Notes: a model not told the origin generated them from the sequence alone. DNA of 35,159 nt from Mixta theicola (GCF_002895925.1 NZ_NWUO01000023.1:1-35159), one strand, 5' to 3'. Shown: positions 10,965 to 20,714, counted from the first letter of the stretch. Program-made: numbers and translations.

Positions 10965-11468
10965 ATGGGTTTTTTATCCAAACTTTTTGGCGATAAAACA
11001 GAAAGCGCATCTGGCACCATTGAGATCGTCGCCCCGCTGTCTGGTGAGATCGTAAATATTGAAGACGTGCCAGACGTAGTATTTGCGGAGAAAATCGTAG
11101 GCGATGGCATTGCTATCAAACCGGCAGGCAACAAAATGGTAGCTCCGGTTGATGGTACCATCGGCAAAATTTTCGAAACCAACCATGCATTCTCTATCGA
11201 ATCAGATAGCGGCATTGAGCTGTTCGTTCACTTCGGTATCGATACCGTGGAGCTGAAAGGCGAAGGCTTTAAACGCATCGCGGAAGAAGGCCAGAAAGTG
11301 AAGAAAGGCGACGTCGTGATCGAGTTTGATCTGCCGCTGCTGGAAGAGAAAGCGAAATCTACCCTGACGCCGGTAGTGATCTCTAATATGGATGAGATCA
11401 AAGAGCTGACCAAGCTGACCGGCCAGGTTACCGTTGGCGAAACGCCGGTTATTCGCATCAAGAAATAA
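10965..11468 (+). CDS. crr: Glucose-specific EIIA component (EIIA-Glc)
   Basis: Carries phosphate from HPr to the glucose permease and is the signalling hub of carbon catabolite control: unphosphorylated it inhibits non-PTS permeases, phosphorylated it activates adenylate cyclase. It has 167 residues, two fewer than E. coli, with the difference in the amphipathic N-terminal tail ([16 protein letters not shown]). The two active-site histidines are H74 (ETNHAF) and H89 ([12 protein letters not shown]). RBS TAGGAGAAG precedes ATG 10965. It is the last gene of the pts operon and is followed by a strong terminator. Confidence 0.97.
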   Translation: MGFLSKLFGDKTESASGTIEIVAPLSGEIVNIEDVPDVVFAEKIVGDGIAIKPAGNKMVAPVDGTIGKIFETNHAFSIESDSGIELFVHFGIDTVELKGEGFKRIAEEGQKVKKGDVVIEFDLPLLEEKAKSTLTPVVISNMDEIKELTKLTGQVTVGETPVIRIKK

Positions 11469-11485
11469 CGGCTTACGCGCTGACT

Positions 11486-11514
11486 AAAACGGCACCTCCG
11501 GGTGCCGTTTTTTT
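11486..11514 (+). terminator. pts operon terminator
   Basis: AAAACGGCACC, loop TCCG, GGTGCCGTTTT and further T residues: an 11-bp stem with a T run just after crr. Confidence 0.92.
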
Positions 11515-11536
11515 ATCGCCATAACGCTGAGCCAGG

Positions 11537-12886
11537 TTAACTTTGCCAGTGCGGCAGGCGGATAATCATTTCCAGTCCGCCGTTACGCCCGTTAAGCGCC
11601 TGAACTTCGCCATGATGCGCCAGCACTACCTTACGCACGATAGATAACCCTAAACCGTAGCCTTTGCCCTGCATGGGCGAGTTAACACGCACAAAGGGAT
11701 CGAAGATGCTGGAAAGCTTATCGGCATCCACCCCCGGCCCGCTATCGCTTACGCAAATACTCAGCCAGCCGCTATCGGGCTTTAAGCTTACTCTAACCAC
11801 CTGCCCTTGCACCGAATAGCGCAACGCGTTGCGCACCACATTTTCTACCGCACGGCGTATCAGCTCGGCGTTGCCTTTCACCGTATAATCGGCGTTTTCC
11901 TCTGCCTCCAGCGTAATCTCTACGCCGGGCAGCTGCGCCTCATAGCGCGCATCGTTAACCACCGTTTCCAGCAGGCCGTAAAGATCGAAATATTGCTCGT
12001 CAGGCATCTTTTCATTCTCGGCACGCGACAGCGTAAGCAGCTCGCCGATCATTTTATCCAGCCGTCGCGCCTCTTCATCGATCCGATCGAGCGACGCGTT
12101 AACCGATTCCGGCGTCTGACGCGCCAGGCCAGTCGCCAGCTGCAGTCGCGCCAGCGGCGAGCGCAGCTCATGCGAAATATCATGCAGCAGCTCTTCACGC
12201 GCTTTCACCAGCACCGCCAGCCGTTCAACCATCGCATCGAAGTCACGCGCGACCACGGAAAACTCATCGTGGCGACGACGCATCTGCGGATAGAGGCGTA
12301 CGGAGAGATCGCCGTTTGATACGCGGGTAAAGCCCAGACGTAATTGACGCATCGGACGCGTCAGGTTCCATGCCAGCAAAGAGCTGAACAGCAGCCCCAT
12401 CAGCCCGGCAAACCAGAACACCGGTTCAGGAATATTCAGGATTTTACGCGGCGGCCCGCCCATTTCGCTGTCTTCTCGCAGCCCTTTTACATCATAACGT
12501 AGCTGGTACTGCTGCCCGTCCGCGCCGGTCACCCATTCAATAACCTGATCGGGAAAGCCGCTGCCCGGCAGTGAAGGCGTAAGCTGGTGGCGTGAAATCT
12601 CCTGCGGCGGCACCGGCATTGGCGTGACGGAAAAAAAGCGCCGGTCGCCGGGCGACCATTCCGACATCATATTATCCAGCGCCGGCAGGCCGCCGTGCTG
12701 TAATACCGAAACGGCAGAGGCCATCTGAAGATTAACAATACGCCGCGTAGCGATATGTTCTGGCGGCTCGCGATGCTTGCCATACAGCGTGAACCCCAGC
12801 CACAGCAGCTGGCTAATCAGAAAAAACACCAGCAGGAAACCAAACAAAATTTTCCAGAACAGGCGGCCAAGAAAACGGTTATTCAT
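11537..12886 (-). CDS. CpxA/RstB-like sensor histidine kinase
   Basis: An inner-membrane sensor kinase of 449 residues. TM1 is at about 12-35; a periplasmic sensor region of about 120 residues follows (to about 155); TM2 is at about 157-175 and HAMP at about 176-228. The phospho-acceptor is H239 in HDISHELRSPL. The ATPase domain has an N box around RRAVENVVRNALRYS, SDSGPGVD (G1) and GKGYGLGLSIVRKVV (G2). It overlaps the response regulator by 4 bp, so the pair is translationally coupled. The sensor region has no recognised ligand motif. Family level (CpxA/RstB group) is inferred from layout and the CpxR-like partner; it is not the orthologous cpxA locus by position. The divergent macAB genes are the likely targets. 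Confidence 0.85.
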   Translation of the reverse strand: MNNRFLGRLFWKILFGFLLVFFLISQLLWLGFTLYGKHREPPEHIATRRIVNLQMASAVSVLQHGGLPALDNMMSEWSPGDRRFFSVTPMPVPPQEISRHQLTPSLPGSGFPDQVIEWVTGADGQQYQLRYDVKGLREDSEMGGPPRKILNIPEPVFWFAGLMGLLFSSLLAWNLTRPMRQLRLGFTRVSNGDLSVRLYPQMRRRHDEFSVVARDFDAMVERLAVLVKAREELLHDISHELRSPLARLQLATGLARQTPESVNASLDRIDEEARRLDKMIGELLTLSRAENEKMPDEQYFDLYGLLETVVNDARYEAQLPGVEITLEAEENADYTVKGNAELIRRAVENVVRNALRYSVQGQVVRVSLKPDSGWLSICVSDSGPGVDADKLSSIFDPFVRVNSPMQGKGYGLGLSIVRKVVLAHHGEVQALNGRNGGLEMIIRLPHWQS

Positions 12887-13563
12887 CGAATGCGGTAGCC
12901 AATGCTGCGTACGGTTTCGATATTGATCGTGTCACCGGTCAAACTGGAAAGTTTTTGTCGGATATTGCTGATATGCACATCCACGCTGCGATCGTAAGCC
13001 TCGCGCGGACGCCCCAGCCCTTTCTCCGACAGCTCATCTTTTGAAACCACCCGATCGGGCGAGCGCAGCAGCAAATCGAGCAGGTTAAATTCTGAAGCGG
13101 TCAGATCGAACGGCCTGTTTTTCCATTCGCTGATGCGCGTGGCCGGATTGAGCGTGAGATCGTGCCAGCACACTACCTCTTTTTTCTCCTGCTGAGCGGG
13201 CAGCTCATCAAAGCGACGCAGCACCGCACGCAGACGCGCCACCAGCTCACGGGGATAGCAGGGTTTGGGAACATAATCATCGGCGCCCATTTCAAGCCCG
13301 ATAACCCGATCGATATTATCCCCTTTCGCCGTCAGCATAATCACCGGAATGCGGCTGCTTTGCCGCACCTGACGCAGCACGTCAATGCCGCTCATATCCG
13401 GCAGCATAATATCCAGAATCATGGCATGGTAGTCGCCGGACAGCGCGCCGTTAATCCCGGCCTGACCGGTCAGCACCAGCGAGGCGTCAAAGCCCTCGCC
13501 TATTAAATATTCGCTGAGCATGGTGCCCAGCTCCAGGTCGTCGTCAACTAACAGAATTTTCAT
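12883..13563 (-). CDS. OmpR/CpxR-like response regulator
   Basis: A 226-residue cytoplasmic response regulator. The receiver domain (1-~118) has the acidic pocket DDD at 7-9, phospho-acceptor D51 in ILDIMLPDMSG, a conserved T in MLTAKG and K in VPKPC. The C-terminal winged-helix DNA-binding domain (about 130-226) has the OmpR-family pattern DLTASEFNLLDLLLRS and DVHISNIRQKL. Sequence similarity runs to CpxR throughout. It overlaps the kinase gene by 4 bp and is divergent from macA; a CpxR-like direct repeat at 13626-13641 lies between them. It probably controls itself and macAB. Confidence 0.88.
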   Translation of the reverse strand: MKILLVDDDLELGTMLSEYLIGEGFDASLVLTGQAGINGALSGDYHAMILDIMLPDMSGIDVLRQVRQSSRIPVIMLTAKGDNIDRVIGLEMGADDYVPKPCYPRELVARLRAVLRRFDELPAQQEKKEVVCWHDLTLNPATRISEWKNRPFDLTASEFNLLDLLLRSPDRVVSKDELSEKGLGRPREAYDRSVDVHISNIRQKLSSLTGDTINIETVRSIGYRIR

Positions 13564-13625
13564 GCGTATACTCTCACAAACGGTTGGCGTTATTTTGACC
13601 TTAAGCGGAAAAGTACGCAGCAGGA

Positions 13626-13641
13626 TTTACTCAATCCTTAC
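13626..13641 (-). promoter_or_regulatory. CpxR-like box between the two-component system and macA
   Basis: On the minus strand this reads GTAAG-GATTGA-GTAAA, two half-sites 11 bp apart. This fits the CpxR consensus GTAAA-N(4-8)-GTAAA with one mismatch. It lies about 62 bp upstream of the regulator gene and 92 bp upstream of macA. Confidence 0.5.
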
Positions 13642-13733
13642 AGATATTCTCGCCATATTGTGCTGCTGTTTCACTTTATTGTGGCAGGCTTTTACGCTAT
13701 ACCAGAGCTTTCTTCGTACCAGGGACATTGTTC

Positions 13734-14933
13734 ATGGCATTACGCCGCACCCTATTCAGCCGTAAAGGATTTTTACTGCTGATGCTGTTGATCGTCGTTG
13801 TTGTTATTGTCTGGGCGCTACTGCATCAGCGCAAGGCACCTACCGAGTTTTTGACCGCGACTGTTGAACAGCGCCCGCTGCAGCAGGCGGTGCTGGCAGA
13901 CGGTACGCTTACCGCCAGCAAACTGGTTAGCGTCGGCGCGCAGGCTTCCGGTCAGATCAAACGGTTATGGGTCGAATTAGGCGATCGGGTCAAACAAGGG
14001 CAGCTGGTGGCGGAAATCGACAGTATGACGCAGCAAAACGCCCTGCAAAATGCGCAGGCGGCCTTAAAAAACATTGAAGCGCAGCGGGCGGCTAAGCAGG
14101 CGATGCTAAGCAACTATCGGGCGGCCTTTGCCCGTCAGCAGGCGATGCTGGCCAAAAAACTGACCGCGAAAGCTGACTATGACGACGCGCTGGCCACGCT
14201 CACCGCCACCGAAGCGGAGATCCGCGCGCTGGATGCGCAAATCGCTCAGGCGCAGATTGAAGTCAACACCGCGCAGGTTAACCTTAGCTATACCCGCATT
14301 GTTTCGCCGATAGACGGCACGGTTGTCTCCGTACCGATCGAGGAAGGACAAACGGTTAACGCGGTACAAAGCGCGCCAACGCTAATCAAAGTCGCCAATC
14401 TCGACACCATGACGGTGAAAGCACAGATTTCTGAAGCGGACGTTATCAAGGTCGAGCCGGGGATGAAGGTCTGGTTTACCATTCTCGGCGAGCCGCAAAA
14501 GCGCTATGAAGGCACGCTGCGCGCCATTGAGCCAGCGCCGGACTCGATTAATAGCGACAGCACCAGCAGCAGTTTGACCAGCTCCTCCAGTAGCTCCAGC
14601 GACAAAACCGCCATCTACTATTACGGTCTGTTTGATGTGCCGAATCCACAGCATCGTCTGCGTATCTCCATGTCGGCGGAGGTGCATATCGTACTGGGTG
14701 AACGGCAACATGCCGTGGTCATCCCCGCCACCGCGCTTGATACCATCGACGGGAAAAGCTCGGTACAGGTAGTGGATGCCAGGCAGCAGGTAACGCGCCG
14801 TCAGGTTGAGGTGGGGCTGAATGATAATGTCGAAGCGGAAATCATTTCCGGCCTGCAACCCGGCGAGAAAGTGGTGCTGGGCCAGCGCAGCGCTGTTGAT
14901 GCGCCCACCGCCAGCATGGGGCCACCACGATAA
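13734..14933 (+). CDS. macA: MacA-like periplasmic adaptor of a tripartite efflux pump
   Basis: A membrane fusion protein linking the MacB ABC transporter to an outer-membrane channel of the TolC type, for macrolides, lipopeptides or other exported compounds. It has 399 residues against 371 in E. coli. N-terminal anchor at about 13-30 ([17 protein letters not shown]), lipoyl half-motif at about 65-90, alpha-helical hairpin at about 95-180, second lipoyl half with [14 protein letters not shown], then beta-barrel and membrane-proximal domains. Odd: a serine-rich insertion ([18 protein letters not shown], about 274-291) where E. coli MacA has a short loop. ATG 13734 was chosen because AGGGA lies 8 bp ahead; a TTG at 13728 is too close. 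The stop overlaps the macB start (TAATG). Confidence 0.88.
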   Translation: MALRRTLFSRKGFLLLMLLIVVVVIVWALLHQRKAPTEFLTATVEQRPLQQAVLADGTLTASKLVSVGAQASGQIKRLWVELGDRVKQGQLVAEIDSMTQQNALQNAQAALKNIEAQRAAKQAMLSNYRAAFARQQAMLAKKLTAKADYDDALATLTATEAEIRALDAQIAQAQIEVNTAQVNLSYTRIVSPIDGTVVSVPIEEGQTVNAVQSAPTLIKVANLDTMTVKAQISEADVIKVEPGMKVWFTILGEPQKRYEGTLRAIEPAPDSINSDSTSSSLTSSSSSSSDKTAIYYYGLFDVPNPQHRLRISMSAEVHIVLGERQHAVVIPATALDTIDGKSSVQVVDARQQVTRRQVEVGLNDNVEAEIISGLQPGEKVVLGQRSAVDAPTASMGPPR

Positions 14934-16870
14934 TGGCGCTGCTACAGCTTAATAATATCTGCCGTTCGTTTCAGAATGGCGAACAGCAGGTGCAGGTACT
15001 GCACAATATTAATCTGGCGATCGATTCAGGCGAGTTCGTTGCCATCGTTGGGCAGTCCGGCTCTGGCAAATCAACGTTAATGAATATTCTCGGCTGCCTG
15101 GATAAATCCAGCGCCGGTGAATACCGCATTGCCGATCGTGCCGTCTCAGCGCTGGATAACGATGCGCTGGCGGCGCTGCGGCGCGAACATTTTGGCTTTA
15201 TTTTTCAGCGGTATCACCTGTTAAGCGAGCTGACGGCGTTGGGCAACGCCGAGATGCCCGCCATCTATGCCGGCCAGGCGGTACAGGCGCGTCGTGAGCG
15301 GGCCGCCGCCCTGCTTACGCGTCTTGGCCTTGGCGAACGCCTGCATTATCGCCCAGGTCAGCTTTCCGGCGGTCAGCAGCAGCGCGTCAGTATTGCGCGC
15401 GCGCTGATGAACGGCGGCGAGGTGATCCTTGCCGATGAGCCGACCGGGGCGCTCGATAGCCACAGCGGCGAAGAGGTGATGCGCATCCTGCACGATCTGC
15501 ATCAGCAAGGACATACCATTGTTATCGTGACGCACGATATGCAGATTGCGCAGCACGCGCAGCGCATTATTGAAATTCGCGACGGGGAAATTCTCAGCGA
15601 CAGCCGACGGCAGGCTTCAGCAGCCAGCCCGCGTCAAATGACCCAGCGCGCAGCAGGCAAAGCCTGGCGCGCCGCGCGCGATCGGCTGACCGAAGCTTTC
15701 CGTATGGCGCTGGTTTCCATGATGTCGCAGCGTTTGCGCACTTTCCTGACCATGCTCGGCATTATTATCGGTATCGCTTCGGTGGTTGCCGTGGTGGCGC
15801 TGGGCAAAGGATCGCAGCAAAAAATCCTGCAGGAAATCAGCGCAATGGGCACCAGCACGCTGGATATTTTTCCCGGTAATGATTTTGGCGATATGCATTC
15901 CTCCGCCATTCAAACGCTGCGCGCCAGCGATGCGGATGCGCTGGCTTACCAGCCTTATGTTCATAGCGTCACGCCTTCGCTCTCGACCACCACCACGCTG
16001 AAATATCGCAATCAGGCGTTATCGGTAATGGTTAACGGCGTTGGCGAACAGTTTTTTGCCGTCCGCGGCTATCAGCTGACTCAGGGTATGGCCTTCAATC
16101 GTCAGGGCGTGGATAGCCTGACGCAGGAGGCGGTGATCGATGAAAATACCCTGAAAAGGCTATTCCCTCACGGCGAGAAGCCGCTGGGCCAGGTAGTCAT
16201 TCTGGGCAATATGCCAGTGCGCATTATTGGCGTCGCCACCCGGCAGAGCAGTTTCGGCAGCGACAGCAACCTTAATCTTTGGGTGCCCTACACCACGGTG
16301 ATGAAGCGTATGGTTGGGCAAACCTGGCTCAGCGGCATTACCGTGCGGGTGCGTGATAACGTTGATTTGGCGCTGGCGGAACAGGGCGTTACGCGCCTGC
16401 TGACGCAGCGTCACAACGGCAAAGACTTCTTTATTCTGAATACCGACAGCATTCGACAAACCATCGAGCGCACCACCAATACCATGACGCTGCTGGTGGC
16501 GATGATTGCGCTGATTTCACTGCTGGTGGGCGGCATCGGGGTGATGAATATCATGCTGGTTTCGGTGACCGAGCGTACCCGTGAAATCGGCGTCCGCATG
16601 GCGGTAGGCGCGCGCGCCAGCGATATTATGCAGCAGTTTTTGATTGAGGCGGTGCTGGTCTGTCTGACCGGCGGCATTATCGGCGTACTGCTGTCGCTGG
16701 TGCCGGGCATCATCCTGGCGCAGACTACTAACAGCTTCAGCATGATTTATTCGCCGTTCTCGATCGTGGCGGCCTTTGTCTGCTCCAGCCTGATCGGAGT
16801 GCTATTCGGCTTTTTCCCGGCGAGGCGTGCCGCGCGGCTCGATCCGATTCACGCGCTGGAGCGCGAATAA
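14933..16870 (+). CDS. macB: MacB-like ABC efflux transporter
   Basis: A fused ATPase/permease of the MacB family, 645 residues (E. coli 648). The N-terminal ATPase domain (1-~225) has Walker [10 protein letters not shown], signature LSGGQQQR, Walker [13 protein letters not shown] and the H loop THD. TM1 at about 275 is followed by a large periplasmic domain (about 295-520) and three C-terminal TM segments in the FtsX-type permease domain (about 525-640, with [21 protein letters not shown]). It works as a dimer with MacA and an outer-membrane channel, exporting by mechanotransmission. It is coupled to macA. In E. coli macAB lies elsewhere (next to clpS), so this is an additional or relocated locus; the substrate cannot be read from the sequence. 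Confidence 0.93.
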   Translation: MALLQLNNICRSFQNGEQQVQVLHNINLAIDSGEFVAIVGQSGSGKSTLMNILGCLDKSSAGEYRIADRAVSALDNDALAALRREHFGFIFQRYHLLSELTALGNAEMPAIYAGQAVQARRERAAALLTRLGLGERLHYRPGQLSGGQQQRVSIARALMNGGEVILADEPTGALDSHSGEEVMRILHDLHQQGHTIVIVTHDMQIAQHAQRIIEIRDGEILSDSRRQASAASPRQMTQRAAGKAWRAARDRLTEAFRMALVSMMSQRLRTFLTMLGIIIGIASVVAVVALGKGSQQKILQEISAMGTSTLDIFPGNDFGDMHSSAIQTLRASDADALAYQPYVHSVTPSLSTTTTLKYRNQALSVMVNGVGEQFFAVRGYQLTQGMAFNRQGVDSLTQEAVIDENTLKRLFPHGEKPLGQVVILGNMPVRIIGVATRQSSFGSDSNLNLWVPYTTVMKRMVGQTWLSGITVRVRDNVDLALAEQGVTRLLTQRHNGKDFFILNTDSIRQTIERTTNTMTLLVAMIALISLLVGGIGVMNIMLVSVTERTREIGVRMAVGARASDIMQQFLIEAVLVCLTGGIIGVLLSLVPGIILAQTTNSFSMIYSPFSIVAAFVCSSLIGVLFGFFPARRAARLDPIHALERE

Positions 16871-16878
16871 CTGAACGG

Positions 16879-16972
16879 ATGCCTGCACGGGAAGTGCAGG
16901 TCATCTTAAAGAGATAAAAACCTCATTCCTGCATGTTCGGCCCGCGTTTTGCGTTGGGCGGCAAAAGCCGCA
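16879..16972. repeat. Dispersed intergenic repeat, macB-cysM copy
   Basis: Starts with the hairpin CCTGCAC-GGGAA-GTGCAGG (16882-16900), continues with an A-rich stretch and a GGCCCGCG motif, and ends in GCGGC-AAAA-GCCGC (about 16959-16972). The order CCTGCACGGG, TAAAGA, CAT-CCTG, CTCGGCCCGCG aligns with 28549-28616, so both belong to one repeat family. It sits between two convergent genes and could also terminate both transcripts. Confidence 0.65.
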
Positions 16973-17854
16973 TTACTCGTAAACCCCGGTTGAGAGATAG
17001 CGATCGCCGCGATCGCAGACGATGGCAATCACCACGCTGCCCGGATTTTCCGTGGCGATGCGAATCGCGCCCGCCGCCGCGCCGCCGGAGCTAACGCCGC
17101 AGAAAATTCCTTCACGCCGCGCCAGCTGGCGCATTGTCGCTTCCGCTTCGTCCTGCCCCATATCGATAATGCGATCAATCAGCTCAGGACGCCAGATGCC
17201 GGGCATATAGGCTGCCGGCCAGCGACGGATGCCGGGAATGCTGCTGCCTTCCTGCGGCTGTAGTCCAATAATCTGCACCTGCGGGTTTTGCTCTTTCAGG
17301 TAGCGGCCAACGCCGGTGATCGTGCCGGTGGTACCCATGCTGGAAACAAAATGAGTAATGCTTCCGGCGCTCTGCTGCCAGATTTCCGGGCCGGTGGTGG
17401 CATAATGGCCCAGCGGGTTATCAAGATTATTAAACTGATCCAGTAGTTTACCTTCGCCGCGCGCCGCCATCGTCTGCGCCAGATCGCGCGCGCCCTCCAT
17501 GCCCTGCTCACGGCTAACCAGAACCAGTTCCGCGCCGTAAGCGCGCATAGCCGCCTGCCGTTCCTGGCTCATATTATCCGGCATCAGCAGCTTCAGACGG
17601 TATCCTTTCATCGCGGCGATCATCGCCAGCGCAATGCCGGTATTGCCGCTGGTCGCTTCGATCAGCAGATCGCCGGGAGCGATCTCACCACGCTGTTCGG
17701 CGCGCTGGATCATTGACAGCGCCGCGCGATCCTTAACAGAACCGGCAGGATTGTTGCCTTCCAGCTTCAGCCAGATCTCGCTGCCGTTGGCGGGCGTCAG
17801 GCGCTGCAGTTTAATCAACGGCGTATTGCCGATGGCGGTTTCCAGAGTCGTCAC
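16973..17854 (-). CDS. cysM: Cysteine synthase B (O-acetylserine sulfhydrylase B)
   Basis: PLP enzyme making cysteine from O-acetylserine with sulfide, or S-sulfocysteine with thiosulfate, which matches the thiosulfate transporter encoded just upstream. With the GTG start at 17854 it has 293 residues and the PLP lysine falls at K41 (PAGSVKDRAAL), as in E. coli Cys[20 protein letters not shown] and SMGTTGTITGVGRY are the substrate and phosphate loops; SSGGAAAGA is conserved. The C-terminus stops at STGVYE, about ten residues short of E. coli. An in-frame ATG at 17875 would add seven residues and has no ribosome binding site. A strong hairpin separates it from cysA. Confidence 0.93.
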   Translation of the reverse strand: MTTLETAIGNTPLIKLQRLTPANGSEIWLKLEGNNPAGSVKDRAALSMIQRAEQRGEIAPGDLLIEATSGNTGIALAMIAAMKGYRLKLLMPDNMSQERQAAMRAYGAELVLVSREQGMEGARDLAQTMAARGEGKLLDQFNNLDNPLGHYATTGPEIWQQSAGSITHFVSSMGTTGTITGVGRYLKEQNPQVQIIGLQPQEGSSIPGIRRWPAAYMPGIWRPELIDRIIDMGQDEAEATMRQLARREGIFCGVSSGGAAAGAIRIATENPGSVVIAIVCDRGDRYLSTGVYE

Positions 17855-17882
17855 GGTTTTATTCCCGGCAGGCAAAATAACA

Positions 17883-17901
17883 GGGCGGGAAAATCCCGCC
17901 C
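17883..17901 (-). terminator. Hairpin between cysA and cysM
   Basis: GGGCGGGA-AAA-TCCCGCCC (plus-strand reading) is a perfect 8-bp stem with a 3-nt loop. On the minus strand it is followed by TGTTATTTT. It should end or attenuate the cysPUWA transcript before cysM. Confidence 0.65.
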
Positions 17902-17928
17902 AAACAGAATATAAGACGTTAGAAAATA

Positions 17929-19016
17929 TCAGGCGCTTGCGGCAAAGGCAACCGCGCGCAGCGGCGTATTGCCCTGATAGAGACGCGCCTGCTGCAGGCC
18001 AACATAGAGGCGCTCGCCGCGCTGCGGGGCGACCTGCTCGCCATCAAACACCAGGCTGAACGGTTCCGTCTGCCAGCCTGCGGGTTGCACCAGCAGTTGC
18101 CAGAAGTGTCCGCGCGGGCTGACTTCCAGCACCTGCACCGGCAAAGGCGTTTCCAGGCTACTTTGCCGAGCCGCGTCAATCTCCCAGGGACGCAAGAAGA
18201 GTTCAACCGCGCCCTGATGTGCTGGCGTATAGCCCAGCGGCCAGCGATGCGCGCCAACGTGGAACTGAGAGCCATGAACTTCAGCATCAAAGCGATTCAC
18301 TTCGCCAAGGAACTCCAGCACAAAACGGCTGGCCGGTTCGCGCCATACGTCATCCGGCGTGCCGACCTGTTCAATATTGCCCTGGCTCATCACCACCACC
18401 GATCGGCAACTTCCATCGCCTCTTCCTGATCGTGGGTCACAAACACGCTGGTAAATTTCAGCTCTTCGTGCAGCTGGCGCAGCCAGCGACGCAGCTCTTT
18501 ACGCACCTGCGCATCCAGCGCGCCGAAAGGCTCATCCAGCAGCAGAATTTGCGGCTCTACCGCCAGCGCACGCGCCAGCGCCACGCGCTGTTTCTGACCG
18601 CCGGAAAGCTGGGCCGGATAGCGGTTTGCCAGATGCCCCAGCTGTACCATTTCCAGCAGCTGCGTCACTTTTTGCTTGATCGCCGCCGCTGAAGGGCGCT
18701 CGCGCTTAGGCAACACCGTCAGGCCAAAAGCGATGTTGTCAAATACGGTCATATGACGGAACAGCGCATAGTGCTGGAAAACAAAGCCGACCTGACGATC
18801 GCGCGCATGTACACGACTGACGTCTTTACCATGAAAGCGGATCTGCCCGCTGTTTTGATGTTCCAGTCCGGCGATAATTCTCAGCAGCGTGGTTTTCCCG
18901 GAGCCGGACGGCCCAAGCAGCGCCACCATCTGACCAGAAGGAATATCCAGCGAGATGTCGTTAAGCACTCGCGTACGGCCAAACGATTTATTAATCTGCT
19001 TAATCTCAATGCTCAT
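17929..19016 (-). pseudogene. cysA: Sulfate/thiosulfate ABC transporter ATPase CysA, frameshifted
   Basis: The ATPase that powers CysUW-mediated sulfate/thiosulfate import. The gene is in two frames. 18390-19016 encodes 208 residues with Walker [10 protein letters not shown], signature [15 protein letters not shown], Walker [12 protein letters not shown] and H loop THDQEEA, then ends abruptly as ADRWW. 17929-18399 encodes the remainder, resuming with [11 protein letters not shown], through the CysA C-terminal regulatory (TOBE-like) domain. Joining them with one extra base near 18399-18401 restores a full protein of about 362 residues (E. coli 365). The loss is therefore one base, in front of a GTGGTGGTG run. 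The nucleotide-binding core is intact, so a truncated protein may retain some function. A sequencing error is also possible. It overlaps cysW by 11 bp. Confidence 0.9.
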
Positions 19017-19881
19017 GATTTTCCTCCTGCTGTAAACGCTTCTGCTGGTTCTCTAATCGCCATTGCAGCGCGCTTTTCAGAAACAGCGTCACTATCGCCA
19101 TCAGAGTCAGCAGCGCGGCGGCGGTAAACGCGCCCACGCTGTTGTAATCCTGATGCAGTAACTCAACCTGCAGCGGCAAGGTATAGGTCTCGCCGCGAAT
19201 CGATCCCGAAACCACCGAGACCGCACCAAATTCACCGATCGCGCGGGCGTTCGTCAGCACCACGCCATACAGCAGCGCCCAACGGATATTGGGCAACGTA
19301 ACGCGGCGAAACATCTGCCAGCCCGAAGCGCCCAGCAGCACCGCGGCCTCATCTTCCTGGCTGCCCTGGCTAAGCATCACCGGCACCAGCTCACGCACCA
19401 CAAACGGACAGGTCACAAAAACCGTGGCCATTACGATGCCCGGCCAGGAAAACATCAGCTGGATATGGTGCGCGTCCAGCCAGCCGCCCGCCGGACCGTT
19501 TACCCCCCAGAACAGCAGATAAATCAGACCGGCAACCACCGGCGATACCGCAAAAGGAATATCGAACAGCGTCAGCAGCAGCTGCCGGCCAGGGAAGGTA
19601 AAACGCGTGACCAGCCAGGCAAGCAACGTACCGAAAACCAGGTTAACCGGTACGGTAATCAACGCCACCAGCACCGTCAGCCAGATAGCATGCAGCATAT
19701 CGCCGTCGCTCAGATTGCTCAGCGCCGCGCCCAGACCCTGCGCCAGCGCCTCGGTAAAAATAGCGATCAACGGCACCACCAGCAGCAGAAAGGAGACCAG
19801 CACGCCGACAGCAATCAGCAGCCATTTGCTCCAGTTAATACGCTGGCGTTCAACGCCGTTCAGTTGGGTTACATCGGCCAT
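19006..19881 (-). CDS. cysW: Sulfate/thiosulfate ABC transporter permease CysW
   Basis: One of the two inner-membrane permease subunits for sulfate and thiosulfate uptake. It has 291 residues (same as E. coli), with about six transmembrane helices starting at [20 protein letters not shown] (about 22-41). The BPD-transporter coupling loop is [20 protein letters not shown] (about 182-201), with the EAA-G-type pattern needed to contact CysA, followed by [15 protein letters not shown]. It overlaps the cysU stop by 1 bp and the cysA start by 11 bp, as expected in a tightly coupled operon. It forms a heterodimer with CysU. Confidence 0.96.
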   Translation of the reverse strand: MADVTQLNGVERQRINWSKWLLIAVGVLVSFLLLVVPLIAIFTEALAQGLGAALSNLSDGDMLHAIWLTVLVALITVPVNLVFGTLLAWLVTRFTFPGRQLLLTLFDIPFAVSPVVAGLIYLLFWGVNGPAGGWLDAHHIQLMFSWPGIVMATVFVTCPFVVRELVPVMLSQGSQEDEAAVLLGASGWQMFRRVTLPNIRWALLYGVVLTNARAIGEFGAVSVVSGSIRGETYTLPLQVELLHQDYNSVGAFTAAALLTLMAIVTLFLKSALQWRLENQQKRLQQEENHEH

Positions 19882-20714
19882 TAGTGACCTCCCAGACGAC
19901 GGCCAAAGCGGCTTTGTAAGGTATTAATCGCGAACAGCAGCAGCAACGAGGCGGCCAGAATGACTGAAGCGATAGCGCTGGCTGCCGGATAATCGAACTC
20001 CTGCAGACGGATAAAGATCATCAGCGAGGTGACTTCGGTCTTCCAGGCGATATTGCCGGCGATAAAAATAATCGCGCCAAACTCGCCAAGGCTGCGGGTA
20101 AAAGAGAGTGCCGTTCCCGCCAGCAGCGCCGGAGCGACTTCCGGCAGCACCACGCGCCGGAAACTTTGCCAGGGCGTCGCGCCCAGGGTTTGCGCCGCCT
20201 CTTCATATTCCGGTCCCAGCTCTTCCAGCACCGGCTGAACGGTGCGCACCACAAAGGGAATACTGGTGAAGGCCATCGCCACGGCAATCCCCAGCCAGGT
20301 ATAGGAAACTTTAATATCAACCTGCGCCAGCCACTGACCATACCAGCCGTTAACGGAAAACAGTCCGGCCAGCGTCAGCCCGGCAACCGCCGTCGGCAGC
20401 GCAAAAGGCAGATCCATCAGCCCATCCAGCAGGCTGCGGCCGGGAAAGCGATAGCGCGTCAGGATCCAGGCCATCAGCATGCCGAAGAGAGCATTAAACA
20501 GCGAGGCCACCGCCGCCGACAGCAGAGTAACCTTATAGGCCGCGACGACCTGCGGATTAGTGATCACTTCCCAGTACTGCGTCAGCGACATCTGCGCCAG
20601 CTGCATCATTAAGGCGCTCATCGGCAACAGCAGGATCAGACAGGTGAAAAACAGGCTGCTGCCGAGGCTGATGCCAAAGCCGGGAAGTACGCGTTTACTG
20701 CTTGCTACAAACAT
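19881..20714 (-). CDS. cysU: Sulfate/thiosulfate ABC transporter permease CysU (CysT)
   Basis: The partner permease of CysW. It has 277 residues (E. coli 277), with about six hydrophobic helices beginning at FGISLGSSLFFTCLILLLPM (about 13-32). The coupling loop is TLGATPWQSFRRVVLPEVAP (about 176-195), followed by SFTRSLGEFGAIIFIAGN. The ATG at 20714 shares its last base with the cysP stop, and its own stop overlaps the cysW ATG (TAATG), so cysP, cysU and cysW are translationally coupled. Expected CysB control from the cysP promoter. Confidence 0.96.
   Translation of the reverse strand: MFVASSKRVLPGFGISLGSSLFFTCLILLLPMSALMMQLAQMSLTQYWEVITNPQVVAAYKVTLLSAAVASLFNALFGMLMAWILTRYRFPGRSLLDGLMDLPFALPTAVAGLTLAGLFSVNGWYGQWLAQVDIKVSYTWLGIAVAMAFTSIPFVVRTVQPVLEELGPEYEEAAQTLGATPWQSFRRVVLPEVAPALLAGTALSFTRSLGEFGAIIFIAGNIAWKTEVTSLMIFIRLQEFDYPAASAIASVILAASLLLLFAINTLQSRFGRRLGGH

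Noticed and set aside
18390-18399. Programmed frameshifting in cysA
   Set aside because: There is no slippery heptamer or downstream stimulatory structure, and CysA relatives are read in one frame. A mutation or sequencing error is simpler.
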